The notes beneath the pieces are model-generated. The model did not search any database and was not told the origin of the DNA. It saw only the letters and a program-made list of their open reading frames with translations. A stretch of 64,000 nt of DNA from JBDSLU01 sp963844435 (GTDB lineage: Bacteria; Acidobacteriota; Vicinamibacteria; Vicinamibacterales; Vicinamibacteraceae). Made by a program: the position numbers and the translations under genes. Positions 27,383 to 34,552 of this stretch are shown piece by piece; position 1 is the first letter of the stretch, and each line of letters opens with the position of its first letter. Location of the stretch: the NCBI GenBank assembly GCA_963844435.1, contig CAWJOG010000025.1, positions 62,001 to 126,000 of the forward strand. The letters run 5' to 3'.

Positions 27383-27417
27383 ACGCCCAGCCCCAGACAT
27401 CCGCTGGAACCGGGCGT
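27383..27417. terminator. GACATC-loop hairpin after precursor 2
   Basis: ACGCCC with GGGCGT and inner CCAG with CTGG enclose an ACATCCG loop. It lies 37 bp beyond the precursor 2 stop on the minus strand and before the cupin promoter. It is related in sequence and place to 26058-26088 and 30025-30060. Confidence 0.5.
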
Positions 27418-27453
27418 GCCGTGCAGCCGAAGCTGCGGTCGTGCGGAGCTGAA

Positions 27454-27779
27454 TCAGAGGTTCAGCTGCATCACGGTGTTCGAGACGGCCGTGCCGCCGA
27501 GCACCAGGCAGTTCGCCGTGATGTCCTGCTTGCCACCGGCGACGCGCTCGAGGTCGCGTCCGACAGCTCGCCTTCGGCCGCCGCGTACGGGATGATCACG
27601 TGAACGGTGTCCGCCGTGTCGGCAACGGCCTTGACCGTCACCGCGCCCAGCTGGGTGTTCAGCTGCTTCTCGATCGTGCCCTTGGGGTTGCTCAGCAGCG
27701 CCGCACGGTACTTCGGGTTCTCCGAAGCGAACTTGCCAACGAGGTCCTGGATCTGGCCGCGCGTCATCTTTTCCGCCAT
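27454..27779 (-). CDS. NHLP-type RiPP precursor peptide, copy 2, one-base frameshift
   Basis: ATG 27779 begins the same MAEKMTRGQIQDLVGKF leader as copy 1. It differs at a few sites (NTQLGAVTV, HVIIPYA). At ELSDA, one base is missing near 27557 compared with the other two copies (GTCGCGTCC against GTCGGCGTCC in copy 3). As written it would end in an unrelated tail. Restoring the base gives DLERVAGG and the same 25-residue core as the other copies, ending at the TGA at 27454-27456. Either the copy is newly broken or the base is a sequence error. The intact downstream core argues for a recent event or an error. Confidence 0.75.
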
Positions 27780-27862
27780 GGTGTGTCTCTCTTCCTTGTG
27801 TCTGTCGAATCAGTGGTTTTTGGTTTCCGAACCGCCCATCGGTTGGTCACGGCGTCTCTAAG

Positions 27863-27878
27863 AGCAACCGCGGTGCCA
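27863..27878 (-). promoter_or_regulatory. sigma-54 promoter of precursor 2
   Basis: TGGCACCGCGGTTGCT on the minus strand, with the GG-N10-GC spacing. The predicted start is near 27852, about 73 bases before the ATG. The leader RNA keeps a conserved CTTAGAGAC block and an AAGGAAGAGAG ribosome-binding region. Confidence 0.85.
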
Positions 27879-27960
27879 GGCGCGCCAGGCACGGAATGGC
27901 CAATGAAATCAGGCCTGATTCAGCGCCAGCTGCGCGACGACCGTTCCGGATTGGCGCTGG

Positions 27961-27990
27961 GGCTCCATCCGCGCCGGACCCCGGGCTCCA
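27961..27990 (-). promoter_or_regulatory. putative enhancer site upstream of promoter 2
   Basis: CTCCA repeats at 27963-27967 and 27986-27990, 23 bp apart, in GGCTCCATCC and GGGCTCCAACC. They start 85 bp upstream of the -24 element, as in the other two units, and lie just beyond the stop of the amine oxidase gene. AATGAAATC begins 24 bp upstream of the -24 element. Confidence 0.6.
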
Positions 27991-27996
27991 ACCCGC

Positions 27997-29967
27997 TCAG
28001 GGTTTCGCTGCGGTCGTCGCCGAAGGCTCGCGCCGCAGGTCGATCGCCGGGTTCCGGTCGAAGAAGTTGAGCGGCCGCAGCCGGAACCCGTGCCACACGA
28101 CGGACATCACCGGCAGGTCCTCGGCGCGGGTGAAGTGGTGCATGCCGAGGTTCAGCCAGACCACGAGGTCCTGGTTGCGGATCGGCCGATCCTTGGCCGT
28201 CCACACCGCCAGGCCGTCGTCGCCCTTGCTCCCGACCATCGACTCGCCGCCGGCGTAGCGCTCGGCTGCGGCGTACGGCGTCACCCAGACGTCGTGCTCG
28301 AGGAAACGGGCGCGGCGCGCCGGCCAGTCCTGCGGATCGAGGAGCAGCCGGGCGTGGTTGGTCGCGGCGATCTCGTAGGACACCGGATTGCCGACGCCGT
28401 TCGTGCGCGCTTCGTTGACGACGCGCAGCTTCATCGTCTCCGCGTGCGGGCCGATCCGCGCCGCCTTCTCCGTCGCGGCGATGCGCGGCTCGACGACGTA
28501 GAGGCTGCGGCGCGGCGAGCCGGCCGGCAGCGTCATCGGGCGGTAGATCTCCTGGCTGACGCTGTTGGCGGCGCCGTCGATGTCGAGATCGAGGCGGAAG
28601 TTGAAGTAGTGGTCGTGGTGCACGGCGACGAGGTTCGGGGCGACCAGCGTGCCGTGCTTCGTGTCGGCCGCGGCGGTCGCGTCGCTCATGCGCGCCGTCG
28701 CCACGCCCTTCAGCGCGTCGATGCCGGTGGCGCCGACGCGCACTTCGATCTCGGCGCTGTCGGTGAACACCCAGTCGAACAGGTAGTCGTAGTTGCCGAT
28801 GGTGGACGCCATGCGCACGACGAGCTCGACGCCGGCACGGCCTTCGTAGGTCTGGTTGACGCCCTCGCGATGGCGCCAGATCGGCTCACCGAGGCTGCGC
28901 TCGAACACGCAGAGCGCGTCGGGCGTGGTGAACGCCTCGCCCTTGTCGCTGGCGAAGGTGGCGGGCAGGAACGCCGCCGTCTGCGGGCAATCGACGCCGC
29001 GCTCGAGCGGCGTCGCCAGCACGCCGGCGCCGTATTCGCCGGTGTCGAAGTAGGTCCGCGACTGCCACCCGGCGTCCGGATCCATGTACGGCACGAACAT
29101 CTCGGACAGGTAGCCCTGATACAGGACGGATCGCGAGCCGCGGCCGTCCTGCCAGCCGGCCAGCGAGATCACGGTGCCGACGCGGGGATCGAGCCGGACG
29201 TGAAAGCGCCACTGGCCCCACGTCACCGTGTGGCCGTCCAGCCGGACGTTCGAGCCCTGCGGCTGCACCTGCTGCGTCGGCTTGCGCGGTGTCCGCACGC
29301 TGCCGACGGCCGCCTCGCCGTAGTTGAGATCGCCGGGCGCGATCGGCACGACGCCGCCATCCGTGACCTCGATCACCTCACGCCGTCGGAGATCGACGAG
29401 CCCGTACAGCCGCTCGATGGGCCAGGCGAAGACGTTGGTGGTCGACCGCCGCGTATCGAAGCAGCCGACGCGGATCAGCCGCTTCCCTTCGTGCGCCGGG
29501 ATCGCGTAGTAGCCGGCGGCGAACGGCGCGCAGAACAGCTTCGTGAGATCGGTGATCCCACGCGCCCGCAGCCCGTCGACGAACCGCCGATCGGTGAGCA
29601 CGAGTCCGGCTGCTTCGACTTCGGAGTAAGTGATCGACGGCTCGAAGCCGGGACGCTCCGTCACCGAGGTCACGCGCCGCGCCGTCAGGTCGACCAGGAC
29701 CTCGTAGACCTGCGCCGGCGTCATCGCCTGGATCCGCGCCTGCCGCGGCAGCGCCCGTCCAGGCTGCCAGGCGAGGACGTCGGCCTTGGCCGGTTCGACC
29801 AGGGCGACGGACGGAAACGCGGCGCTGGCCAGGCGCGCGTCACCGCGCGCCAGTCGCACCGCGAGGGCGATTTCGTCGCCCGTCAGGGCATCGAGCGGAT
29901 GGACCGGTGGCGCGGGCGCGGCCTGGAGCGACGCGAGCAGCGCGAGAACGCGAAGGATGACAGGCAC
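27997..29967 (-). CDS. secreted copper amine oxidase
   Basis: GTG 29967 follows AGGAGG with a six-base spacer, giving 656 residues with a signal peptide (VILRVLALLASLQAAPA). The catalytic domain has the topaquinone precursor tyrosine in TIGNYDY, the copper-ligand pair HHDHYFNFRLDLDIDG and the third histidine in WHGFRLRPLNFFDRNP. N2/N3-type domains precede it. Copper amine oxidases convert primary amines to aldehydes with release of ammonia and hydrogen peroxide; here this would occur in the periplasm. It lies between NHLP precursors 2 and 3. It may serve amine catabolism, or might act on a lysine of the peptide; the second is speculation. Confidence 0.9.
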   Translation of the reverse strand: MPVILRVLALLASLQAAPAPPVHPLDALTGDEIALAVRLARGDARLASAAFPSVALVEPAKADVLAWQPGRALPRQARIQAMTPAQVYEVLVDLTARRVTSVTERPGFEPSITYSEVEAAGLVLTDRRFVDGLRARGITDLTKLFCAPFAAGYYAIPAHEGKRLIRVGCFDTRRSTTNVFAWPIERLYGLVDLRRREVIEVTDGGVVPIAPGDLNYGEAAVGSVRTPRKPTQQVQPQGSNVRLDGHTVTWGQWRFHVRLDPRVGTVISLAGWQDGRGSRSVLYQGYLSEMFVPYMDPDAGWQSRTYFDTGEYGAGVLATPLERGVDCPQTAAFLPATFASDKGEAFTTPDALCVFERSLGEPIWRHREGVNQTYEGRAGVELVVRMASTIGNYDYLFDWVFTDSAEIEVRVGATGIDALKGVATARMSDATAAADTKHGTLVAPNLVAVHHDHYFNFRLDLDIDGAANSVSQEIYRPMTLPAGSPRRSLYVVEPRIAATEKAARIGPHAETMKLRVVNEARTNGVGNPVSYEIAATNHARLLLDPQDWPARRARFLEHDVWVTPYAAAERYAGGESMVGSKGDDGLAVWTAKDRPIRNQDLVVWLNLGMHHFTRAEDLPVMSVVWHGFRLRPLNFFDRNPAIDLRREPSATTAAKP

Positions 29968-30002
29968 GACACGCCTCCTGGAGCGGGGCTGCGAACGCGA
30001 CG

Positions 30003-30020
30003 ATTGTAGCCGCCAAAATG
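30003..30020 (-). promoter_or_regulatory. promoter-like motif before the amine oxidase gene
   Basis: TACAAT (30003-30008 read on the minus strand) follows a CGCCA-TTT-TGGCG palindrome. TTTTGGCGGCTACAAT resembles the motif before the cupin gene, which indicates shared control. Confidence 0.45.
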
Positions 30021-30024
30021 GCGA

Positions 30025-30060
30025 AGGCGCCCGCCCGGACATCCGCCGGGACGAGCGCCT
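30025..30060. terminator. GACATC-loop hairpin downstream of precursor 3
   Basis: AGGCGC/GCGCCT and inner CCCGG/CCGGG enclose an ACATCCG loop. This third member of the hairpin family stands between precursor 3 and the amine oxidase promoter. Confidence 0.55.
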
Positions 30061-30117
30061 TCTGGTGCGGTGGTCGATATCGTGCCGACCGCCGGGTTCG
30101 CAGCCGCCCGCGCTGCC

Positions 30118-30140
30118 CGACGACGCGCCTAGCGTCGTCG
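30118..30140. terminator. perfect hairpin downstream of precursor 3
   Basis: CGACGACGC and GCGTCGTCG form a 9-bp stem with a GCCTA loop. It is the second of three hairpins between precursor 3 and the amine oxidase gene. Confidence 0.4.
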
Positions 30141-30170
30141 GAACCGCAGCGCGGATTGCAAGGCTGCCTG

Positions 30171-30195
30171 CGGCGGGTTCTGAGGGAACCCGCCG
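30171..30195 (-). terminator. strong hairpin directly after precursor 3
   Basis: CGGCGGGTTC and GAACCCGCCG pair perfectly around a five-base loop, 12 bp past the precursor 3 stop on the minus strand. It is the best terminator candidate in the region, which would keep the abundant precursor mRNA short. Confidence 0.6.
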
Positions 30196-30207
30196 CCGAC
30201 AAGCGAA

Positions 30208-30534
30208 TCAGAGGTTCAGCTGCATCACGGTGTTCGAAACCGCGGTGCCACCGAGGACCAGGCAGTTCGCCGTGATGTCCTGCTTGCCACCCGCGACGCG
30301 CTCCAGGTCGGCGTCCGACAGCTCGCCCTCGGCGGCCGCGTACGGGATGACCACGTGCACGGTGTCCGCCGTGTCGGCAACGGCCTTGACCGTCACGCCA
30401 CCCAGCTGGGTGTTCAGCTGCTTCTCGATCGTGCCCTTCGGGTTGCTCAGGAGGGCCGCCCGGTACTTCGGGTTCTCCGAAGCAAACTTGCCAACGAGGT
30501 CCTGGATCTGGCCGCGCGTCATCGTGTCCGCCAT
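30208..30534 (-). CDS. NHLP-type RiPP precursor peptide, copy 3
   Basis: An intact 108-residue copy from ATG 30534. The leader begins MADTMTRGQIQDLVGKF and differs from copy 1 at a handful of positions (LGGVTV, ELSDADLE). It keeps the VAGG end at 80-83, and the 25-residue core is identical to copy 1. The serine codon of the core is TCG here and in copy 2 but AGC in copy 1. Its ribosome-binding region AAGGAAGAGAG and leader RNA are shared with the other copies. This unit is first in the minus-strand order and is followed by hairpins and then the amine oxidase gene. Confidence 0.87.
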   Translation of the reverse strand: MADTMTRGQIQDLVGKFASENPKYRAALLSNPKGTIEKQLNTQLGGVTVKAVADTADTVHVVIPYAAAEGELSDADLERVAGGKQDITANCLVLGGTAVSNTVMQLNL

Positions 30535-30615
30535 GGTGTGTCTCTCTTCCTTGTGTCTGTCAAATCAGTCGTTTTGGTTTCCAACCGCCCATCGGTTGGT
30601 CACGGCGTCTCTAAG

Positions 30616-30631
30616 AGCAACCGCGGTGCCA
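30616..30631 (-). promoter_or_regulatory. sigma-54 promoter of precursor 3
   Basis: TGGCACCGCGGTTGCT on the minus strand, identical to the promoters of copies 1 and 2. The predicted start is near 30605, about 71 bases before the ATG. Confidence 0.85.
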
Positions 30632-30713
30632 AGCGCGCCACACGCAGAAACATCAATGAATCCGGGCTGAAGTCTCCGACACGTGAGCGGGCCGGCGACC
30701 GGTCTGGGGCTGG

Positions 30714-30741
30714 GGCTCCAGACGCCGGGACCTGGCCTCCA
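30714..30741 (-). promoter_or_regulatory. putative enhancer site upstream of promoter 3
   Basis: CTCCA repeats at 30716-30720 and 30737-30741, 21 bp apart, begin 85 bp upstream of the -24 element. An AATGAA block starts 24 bp upstream of the -24 element (30655), as in the other units. Confidence 0.6.
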
Positions 30742-30758
30742 ACCGCCGCTGGAATCCA

Positions 30759-30807
30759 TCTCACGAATGCGGGCCGGCTGGCACCGGAGGCCGGCCCATT
30801 TGTGAGA
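30759..30807. terminator. large inverted repeat between precursor 3 and the membrane protein gene
   Basis: TCTCAC...GGGCCGGC and GCCGGCCC...GTGAGA form a two-part stem (6 and 8 bp) around an 11-base loop. It separates the divergent precursor unit from the plus-strand gene. The annotated ATG at 30807 touches its edge, which favours the GTG at 30831 as the real start of that gene. Confidence 0.45.
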
Positions 30808-32606
30808 TGGGTTCTATACTCACCTCCTACGTGACCGGTTTCCTTCGACGCGGGGCCCACGCCGCCGCGATTCCCCTCGGTTATCTCGCGCTCGCCCTCG
30901 CGGCAAGCTGGCCGCTCGCCAGGGACTTCGCGACCTACACCGTGGGCGACGTCCACTACGACGAGCGCCACGCGATCTGGGTCCTCTGGTACACGGCGCA
31001 GGCGCTGGTGGGCAACGTCAGCTGGCCGGACACGACCCACCTGCTGTGGCCGCACGGCATCTCGGTGCTGGTGGACGGCGTCGGGCCGCTGAACGCCATC
31101 CTGGCACTGCCGTTCTGGCCGTGGGGCGCCGCGGCGGCGTTCAACGGGACCGCGCTCCTCGGCATCGCGCTGTCCGGGTGGTGCCTCTATGCGCTGGCGC
31201 GCGGCATCGGGTTGTCCCTCGGACCGGCGTTCGTGGCCGGGGCGCTCTTCCTGCTGTGGCCGATGCATCTCATCGCGATCACGGGCCACCTCGAGAAGCT
31301 CTTCGTCGGCATGCTGCCGCTGACGCTGCTGGCCGGCCTCCGCGCCTTCGATCCCGGGCGCGGCCGCGCCTGGCTGGCCGTCCCCGGCGTCGCGCTGCTC
31401 GGCGCGCTCCTGCAGAACGGCAACCAGTTCATCTTCGCCGCGCTCGGCGTCGCGTTCGTCGGCGTGCAGACGTGGCTGGCGGCGCCGATCGAGGAACGCC
31501 GGCCGCGCCTGCGGCGCATGCTGATCGCCGGCGCGCTGTCGCTCGTCATCTGCGCCCCGCTGCTGCTCGCCCTCGTCAACGTGATGCGCGATCCGACGCT
31601 CTTCGTCGCGCTCGGCGAGCACACGCGCTACTACTCGCCCGACGCCCTGAGCCTGGTGCTGCCCGCGCCGCACCAGCGCTGGGCGGCATGGCTCTTCCCG
31701 AGCGACATGCACCTGCGGAACTACGTCTGGGCGCCGACGCTGCCGGCACTCGGCCCGACCGAGGACTGGTACGGCACCGGCCTCGAGACCGCGGTGACGA
31801 TTCCGCTCGCGGCGATCGCGCTGTGCGTCCTGGCGTGGCGGGAACGCGCCGGCCGGCCGTGGGTGATCTTCGGCCTGGCGTTCGCGGTGCTGTGCCTGGG
31901 CCCGCGCCTGCGGATCGGCGGCGCGATGCTGCCGATCGCGATGCCCTACGACGCGCTGCAGCACGTGCCCGGCCTCGACGTCATGCGGACGCCCGGCCGC
32001 TTCATGATGCTGGGCAGCATCGGCTTCGCGCTCGCGGCGGGCGTCGGGGTCTCCGCGCTGATGCGGCGCCGCCCGTCAGCGAGCACGGCGGTCATGACCG
32101 TCGTCGCGCTGGTGATCGCCGCGGAGTGCTGGCCGCGAACCTTCGCGCAGACCGCCCTGCCACGGGTGCCGGAGTTCTACCGCCAGATCGCGTCTGGCGC
32201 CCGGCCGCCCGGACCGGTCCTCGATCTGCCGCACGGCTGGTACAACCGCAGCGATCGGGCGTCGGCCTACATGTACTACCAGACGATCCATCGCCAGCCG
32301 ATCGCGTGGTCGTACCTGTCGCGCTACCACAAGCGGTTTCCGAACGAAGGACTCGATCCCTTGTGGAACCTCGGGCTGCCCGCCGACGCGACGCTCCGGG
32401 GCCGGTTGAAGGCGCTCGGCTTCCGCTACGTCGTCTGGCACAAGTTCTCGGGCATGTTCGTCGGCGGCCGCGTCTCGACCGGCATGCTGGCGCAGCCGAA
32501 CGGTCCGCCGACGCCGCTCGCCCAGCACGCGATCTTCCGCGACGCGTTCGCCGGCACGGCGCCGATCCACGAGGACCCGCTGGTCATCGTCTATCTGCTT
32601 GATTGA
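30807..32606 (+). CDS. polytopic membrane protein, GT-C glycosyltransferase-like
   Basis: A 599-residue protein with about ten hydrophobic helices in the first 430 residues and a soluble C-terminal region. The pattern of an acidic loop after the first helix (DVHYDERHAIWVLW) and long multi-helix core resembles GT-C type lipid-linked sugar transferases, but no exact family is recognised. ATG 30807 is used here. A TATACT element at 30815-30820 lies inside the first codons, so GTG 30831 (MTGFLRRGAH) may be the true leaderless start. It is divergent from the NHLP units and may be unrelated to them. Confidence 0.6.
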   Translation: MGSILTSYVTGFLRRGAHAAAIPLGYLALALAASWPLARDFATYTVGDVHYDERHAIWVLWYTAQALVGNVSWPDTTHLLWPHGISVLVDGVGPLNAILALPFWPWGAAAAFNGTALLGIALSGWCLYALARGIGLSLGPAFVAGALFLLWPMHLIAITGHLEKLFVGMLPLTLLAGLRAFDPGRGRAWLAVPGVALLGALLQNGNQFIFAALGVAFVGVQTWLAAPIEERRPRLRRMLIAGALSLVICAPLLLALVNVMRDPTLFVALGEHTRYYSPDALSLVLPAPHQRWAAWLFPSDMHLRNYVWAPTLPALGPTEDWYGTGLETAVTIPLAAIALCVLAWRERAGRPWVIFGLAFAVLCLGPRLRIGGAMLPIAMPYDALQHVPGLDVMRTPGRFMMLGSIGFALAAGVGVSALMRRRPSASTAVMTVVALVIAAECWPRTFAQTALPRVPEFYRQIASGARPPGPVLDLPHGWYNRSDRASAYMYYQTIHRQPIAWSYLSRYHKRFPNEGLDPLWNLGLPADATLRGRLKALGFRYVVWHKFSGMFVGGRVSTGMLAQPNGPPTPLAQHAIFRDAFAGTAPIHEDPLVIVYLLD

Positions 32607-32640
32607 GCGCCGGCGCCACTCAGGCGCCGCCGCAGGCAGC

Positions 32641-32698
32641 CCTTCGAGCCTCGGCGCTATTCAGCTGGCGCTGGGCGCGCCAGCTGGCACCTCGGCGG
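32641..32698. repeat. REP-like hairpin repeat, copy B
   Basis: CAGCTGGCGC-TGGGC-GCGCCAGCTG is a perfect 10-bp stem with a five-base loop, inside a 58-bp block almost identical to 26201-26258. It lies between the convergent membrane protein and M14 peptidase genes and may act as a bidirectional terminator. Confidence 0.7.
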
Positions 32699-32722
32699 CT
32701 GCGCGTTCCTGTAGCGTTCCGC

Positions 32723-34552
32723 TCAGCGCGCCGGCGGCGTCGCCGGCCGCGGCGTCTCGCGCAGGGGGATCGCGATCGACGGCTTGCCGCCCTTGGCGCT
32801 GTCGTAGGTCAGCGTCAGCGATCGTCCGCCGCGCACGAGGTACTCGATCACCCGCGTCGTGCGACCGGGCTGGCCGTTGCGCACGAGGATCCGGGACAGA
32901 TCCTGCTGCGCGATCAGGTCGGTGGCGCCGGTGCGGAAGCGATCCCGCACCCAGCCCGCCGCGACGATCGTCGATCCGGCGCCTTCGAGGCGGAGCAGAT
33001 CCGGGCGCACGACGTTGTTGCGCTGCGCCTTGGCCAGGATGGTCGGCGTCAGCCGGTCGTTGGCGACCGGCACCCGCACCCGCCACAGATCGTCGCCGAG
33101 CCCTTCGACCGACGGCTCGCCGAGCTGCACCAGCGGCATCTCGCCGGCCTGATAGAGCGAGAAGGCCATGTTGCGGTGGCACAGCTCCTCGTTCATGAAG
33201 CGCGGCGGCAGCCGGCCGAAGGTGTGACGCCAGCCGCCGATCTCGATGGTGCCGTAGGTCGGGTGCGTGAACGGCGTCCAGTCGACGAACTCCGACCCGA
33301 GCTCGACTTTGTCGTCGAAGAACAGGCCCGACGCGCGCGGCGTGATCGGGCTGTCCGGCTGCCGCTGCTGATCCTTCAACGCCGGGCTGTTGAAGTACTG
33401 GCCGCTGTTCCACAGCTCGTTCGAGAACGACAGGATGCCGAGGTCGTCGTTGGTCCAGTCGATGAAGCCGCCGTGCACGGTGTAGAGCCCGCTCCAGATC
33501 ACCAGGTAGCGGTAGTACGGCAGCATCCGCTCACCGTTCCGGCCGAGCTCGTCGTAGACGCGCGCATCGGGCGGCGGATACTCGCCCTGCGACTCGGCGC
33601 CGGGACCGCGAAGGATCATGCCGCCGGAGTTGTGGTACGACTGCACGCCGGCGACGTTGGGCTTCGACAGCAGGAAGCGCGCCACCGCGCGGGCTTCGGG
33701 CAGCTGGAACGGATAATCCATCGACCCGTTCTGCACGTAGTTCGGCTGCCAGTCCGCGGGCCAGTTGCGGTTGGGATCGTAGCCGCCCGGCCCGTCCTCG
33801 TTCACCAGCCCGTCGCCGTCGTTGTCGAGGCCCTCGAAGCCGAGGATCACGTAGTCGCCCCTGGTCCCGGGCGGAGCCAGCTCCAGCAGCCGCGGATCGA
33901 GGCCGCTGATGCGGTGCGTGCCCTGCCCCGGCACGTAGCGCCGCATCTGCTCGATGACGCCATTGCCGTTCAGGTCGTCGACGTCGTCCTCGTCGGCGAC
34001 GCCGTCGTTGTCGGTATCGACCGGCTGGTGGCCGGAGCGGCCGCCCGAGTGCACCTGCAGGAAGTGCTCGCGGCCGTCGGGGTTCACCGTGGGCACGATG
34101 TAGAACACGCGCTCGTCGACCAGCTGCTTGATGCGCGGCAGCCGATCGTAGTGCTCCATCAAGTACCAGATCGTGTAGAGGCACACCTCGGCGCCCTGGA
34201 TCTCGTTGCCGTGGACGTTGGCCTCGATGTACATCCCCGCCTTGGTCGCCTCGGCGCCCGTATCGGGATTGAGGATGGTCATCACCTTGATGTCGCGGCC
34301 CTCGACGCTCTTGCCGATCGACGACAAGGTCAGGAACTTCGGGAACGCGCGCTGCAGCCGCTCCATGTCGGCGACGAGCTCGTCGTAGCCGTGCCAGCGG
34401 TTCACCTCGATGCGCGTCTTGAAAGGCGCGTCGGAGGTCGGGAACGCGCGCGCCGTATTCGGCGCCTGGCTGGGGGCCTGGGCCGCGGCTGGCCCCGCCG
34501 TGAGCATCGTGGCCGCCAGCAGCGCCAGCAGTAAGCCGGGACGTCCGCGCAT
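32723..34552 (-). CDS. secreted M14 zinc carboxypeptidase
   Basis: ATG 34552 shares a base with the stop of the upstream paralogue. The 609-residue protein has a signal peptide (LLLALLAATMLTAGPAAA) and an M14 domain with zinc ligands in NVHGNEIQG (His and Glu) and the third histidine in QSYHNSGG. Calcium-loop-like inserts, DTDNDGVADEDDVDDLNGNG and DNDGDGLVNEDG, interrupt the domain. A C-terminal beta domain follows. M14 enzymes remove C-terminal residues from peptides; this one is extracytoplasmic. It is paired with a homologue that lacks the zinc ligands. Confidence 0.9.
   Translation of the reverse strand: MRGRPGLLLALLAATMLTAGPAAAQAPSQAPNTARAFPTSDAPFKTRIEVNRWHGYDELVADMERLQRAFPKFLTLSSIGKSVEGRDIKVMTILNPDTGAEATKAGMYIEANVHGNEIQGAEVCLYTIWYLMEHYDRLPRIKQLVDERVFYIVPTVNPDGREHFLQVHSGGRSGHQPVDTDNDGVADEDDVDDLNGNGVIEQMRRYVPGQGTHRISGLDPRLLELAPPGTRGDYVILGFEGLDNDGDGLVNEDGPGGYDPNRNWPADWQPNYVQNGSMDYPFQLPEARAVARFLLSKPNVAGVQSYHNSGGMILRGPGAESQGEYPPPDARVYDELGRNGERMLPYYRYLVIWSGLYTVHGGFIDWTNDDLGILSFSNELWNSGQYFNSPALKDQQRQPDSPITPRASGLFFDDKVELGSEFVDWTPFTHPTYGTIEIGGWRHTFGRLPPRFMNEELCHRNMAFSLYQAGEMPLVQLGEPSVEGLGDDLWRVRVPVANDRLTPTILAKAQRNNVVRPDLLRLEGAGSTIVAAGWVRDRFRTGATDLIAQQDLSRILVRNGQPGRTTRVIEYLVRGGRSLTLTYDSAKGGKPSIAIPLRETPRPATPPAR

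Noticed and set aside
26275..30534. Reading the precursors as true nitrile hydratase alpha subunits
   Set aside because: They are only 108 residues, lack the metal-binding CxxCSC motif and end shortly after a GG boundary, which fits leader-core precursors.
26058..30741. Possible CRISPR or tandem-repeat array in the 26-31 kb region
   Set aside because: The repeats are whole gene units with promoters and hairpins at irregular spacing, not short regularly spaced repeats with spacers.
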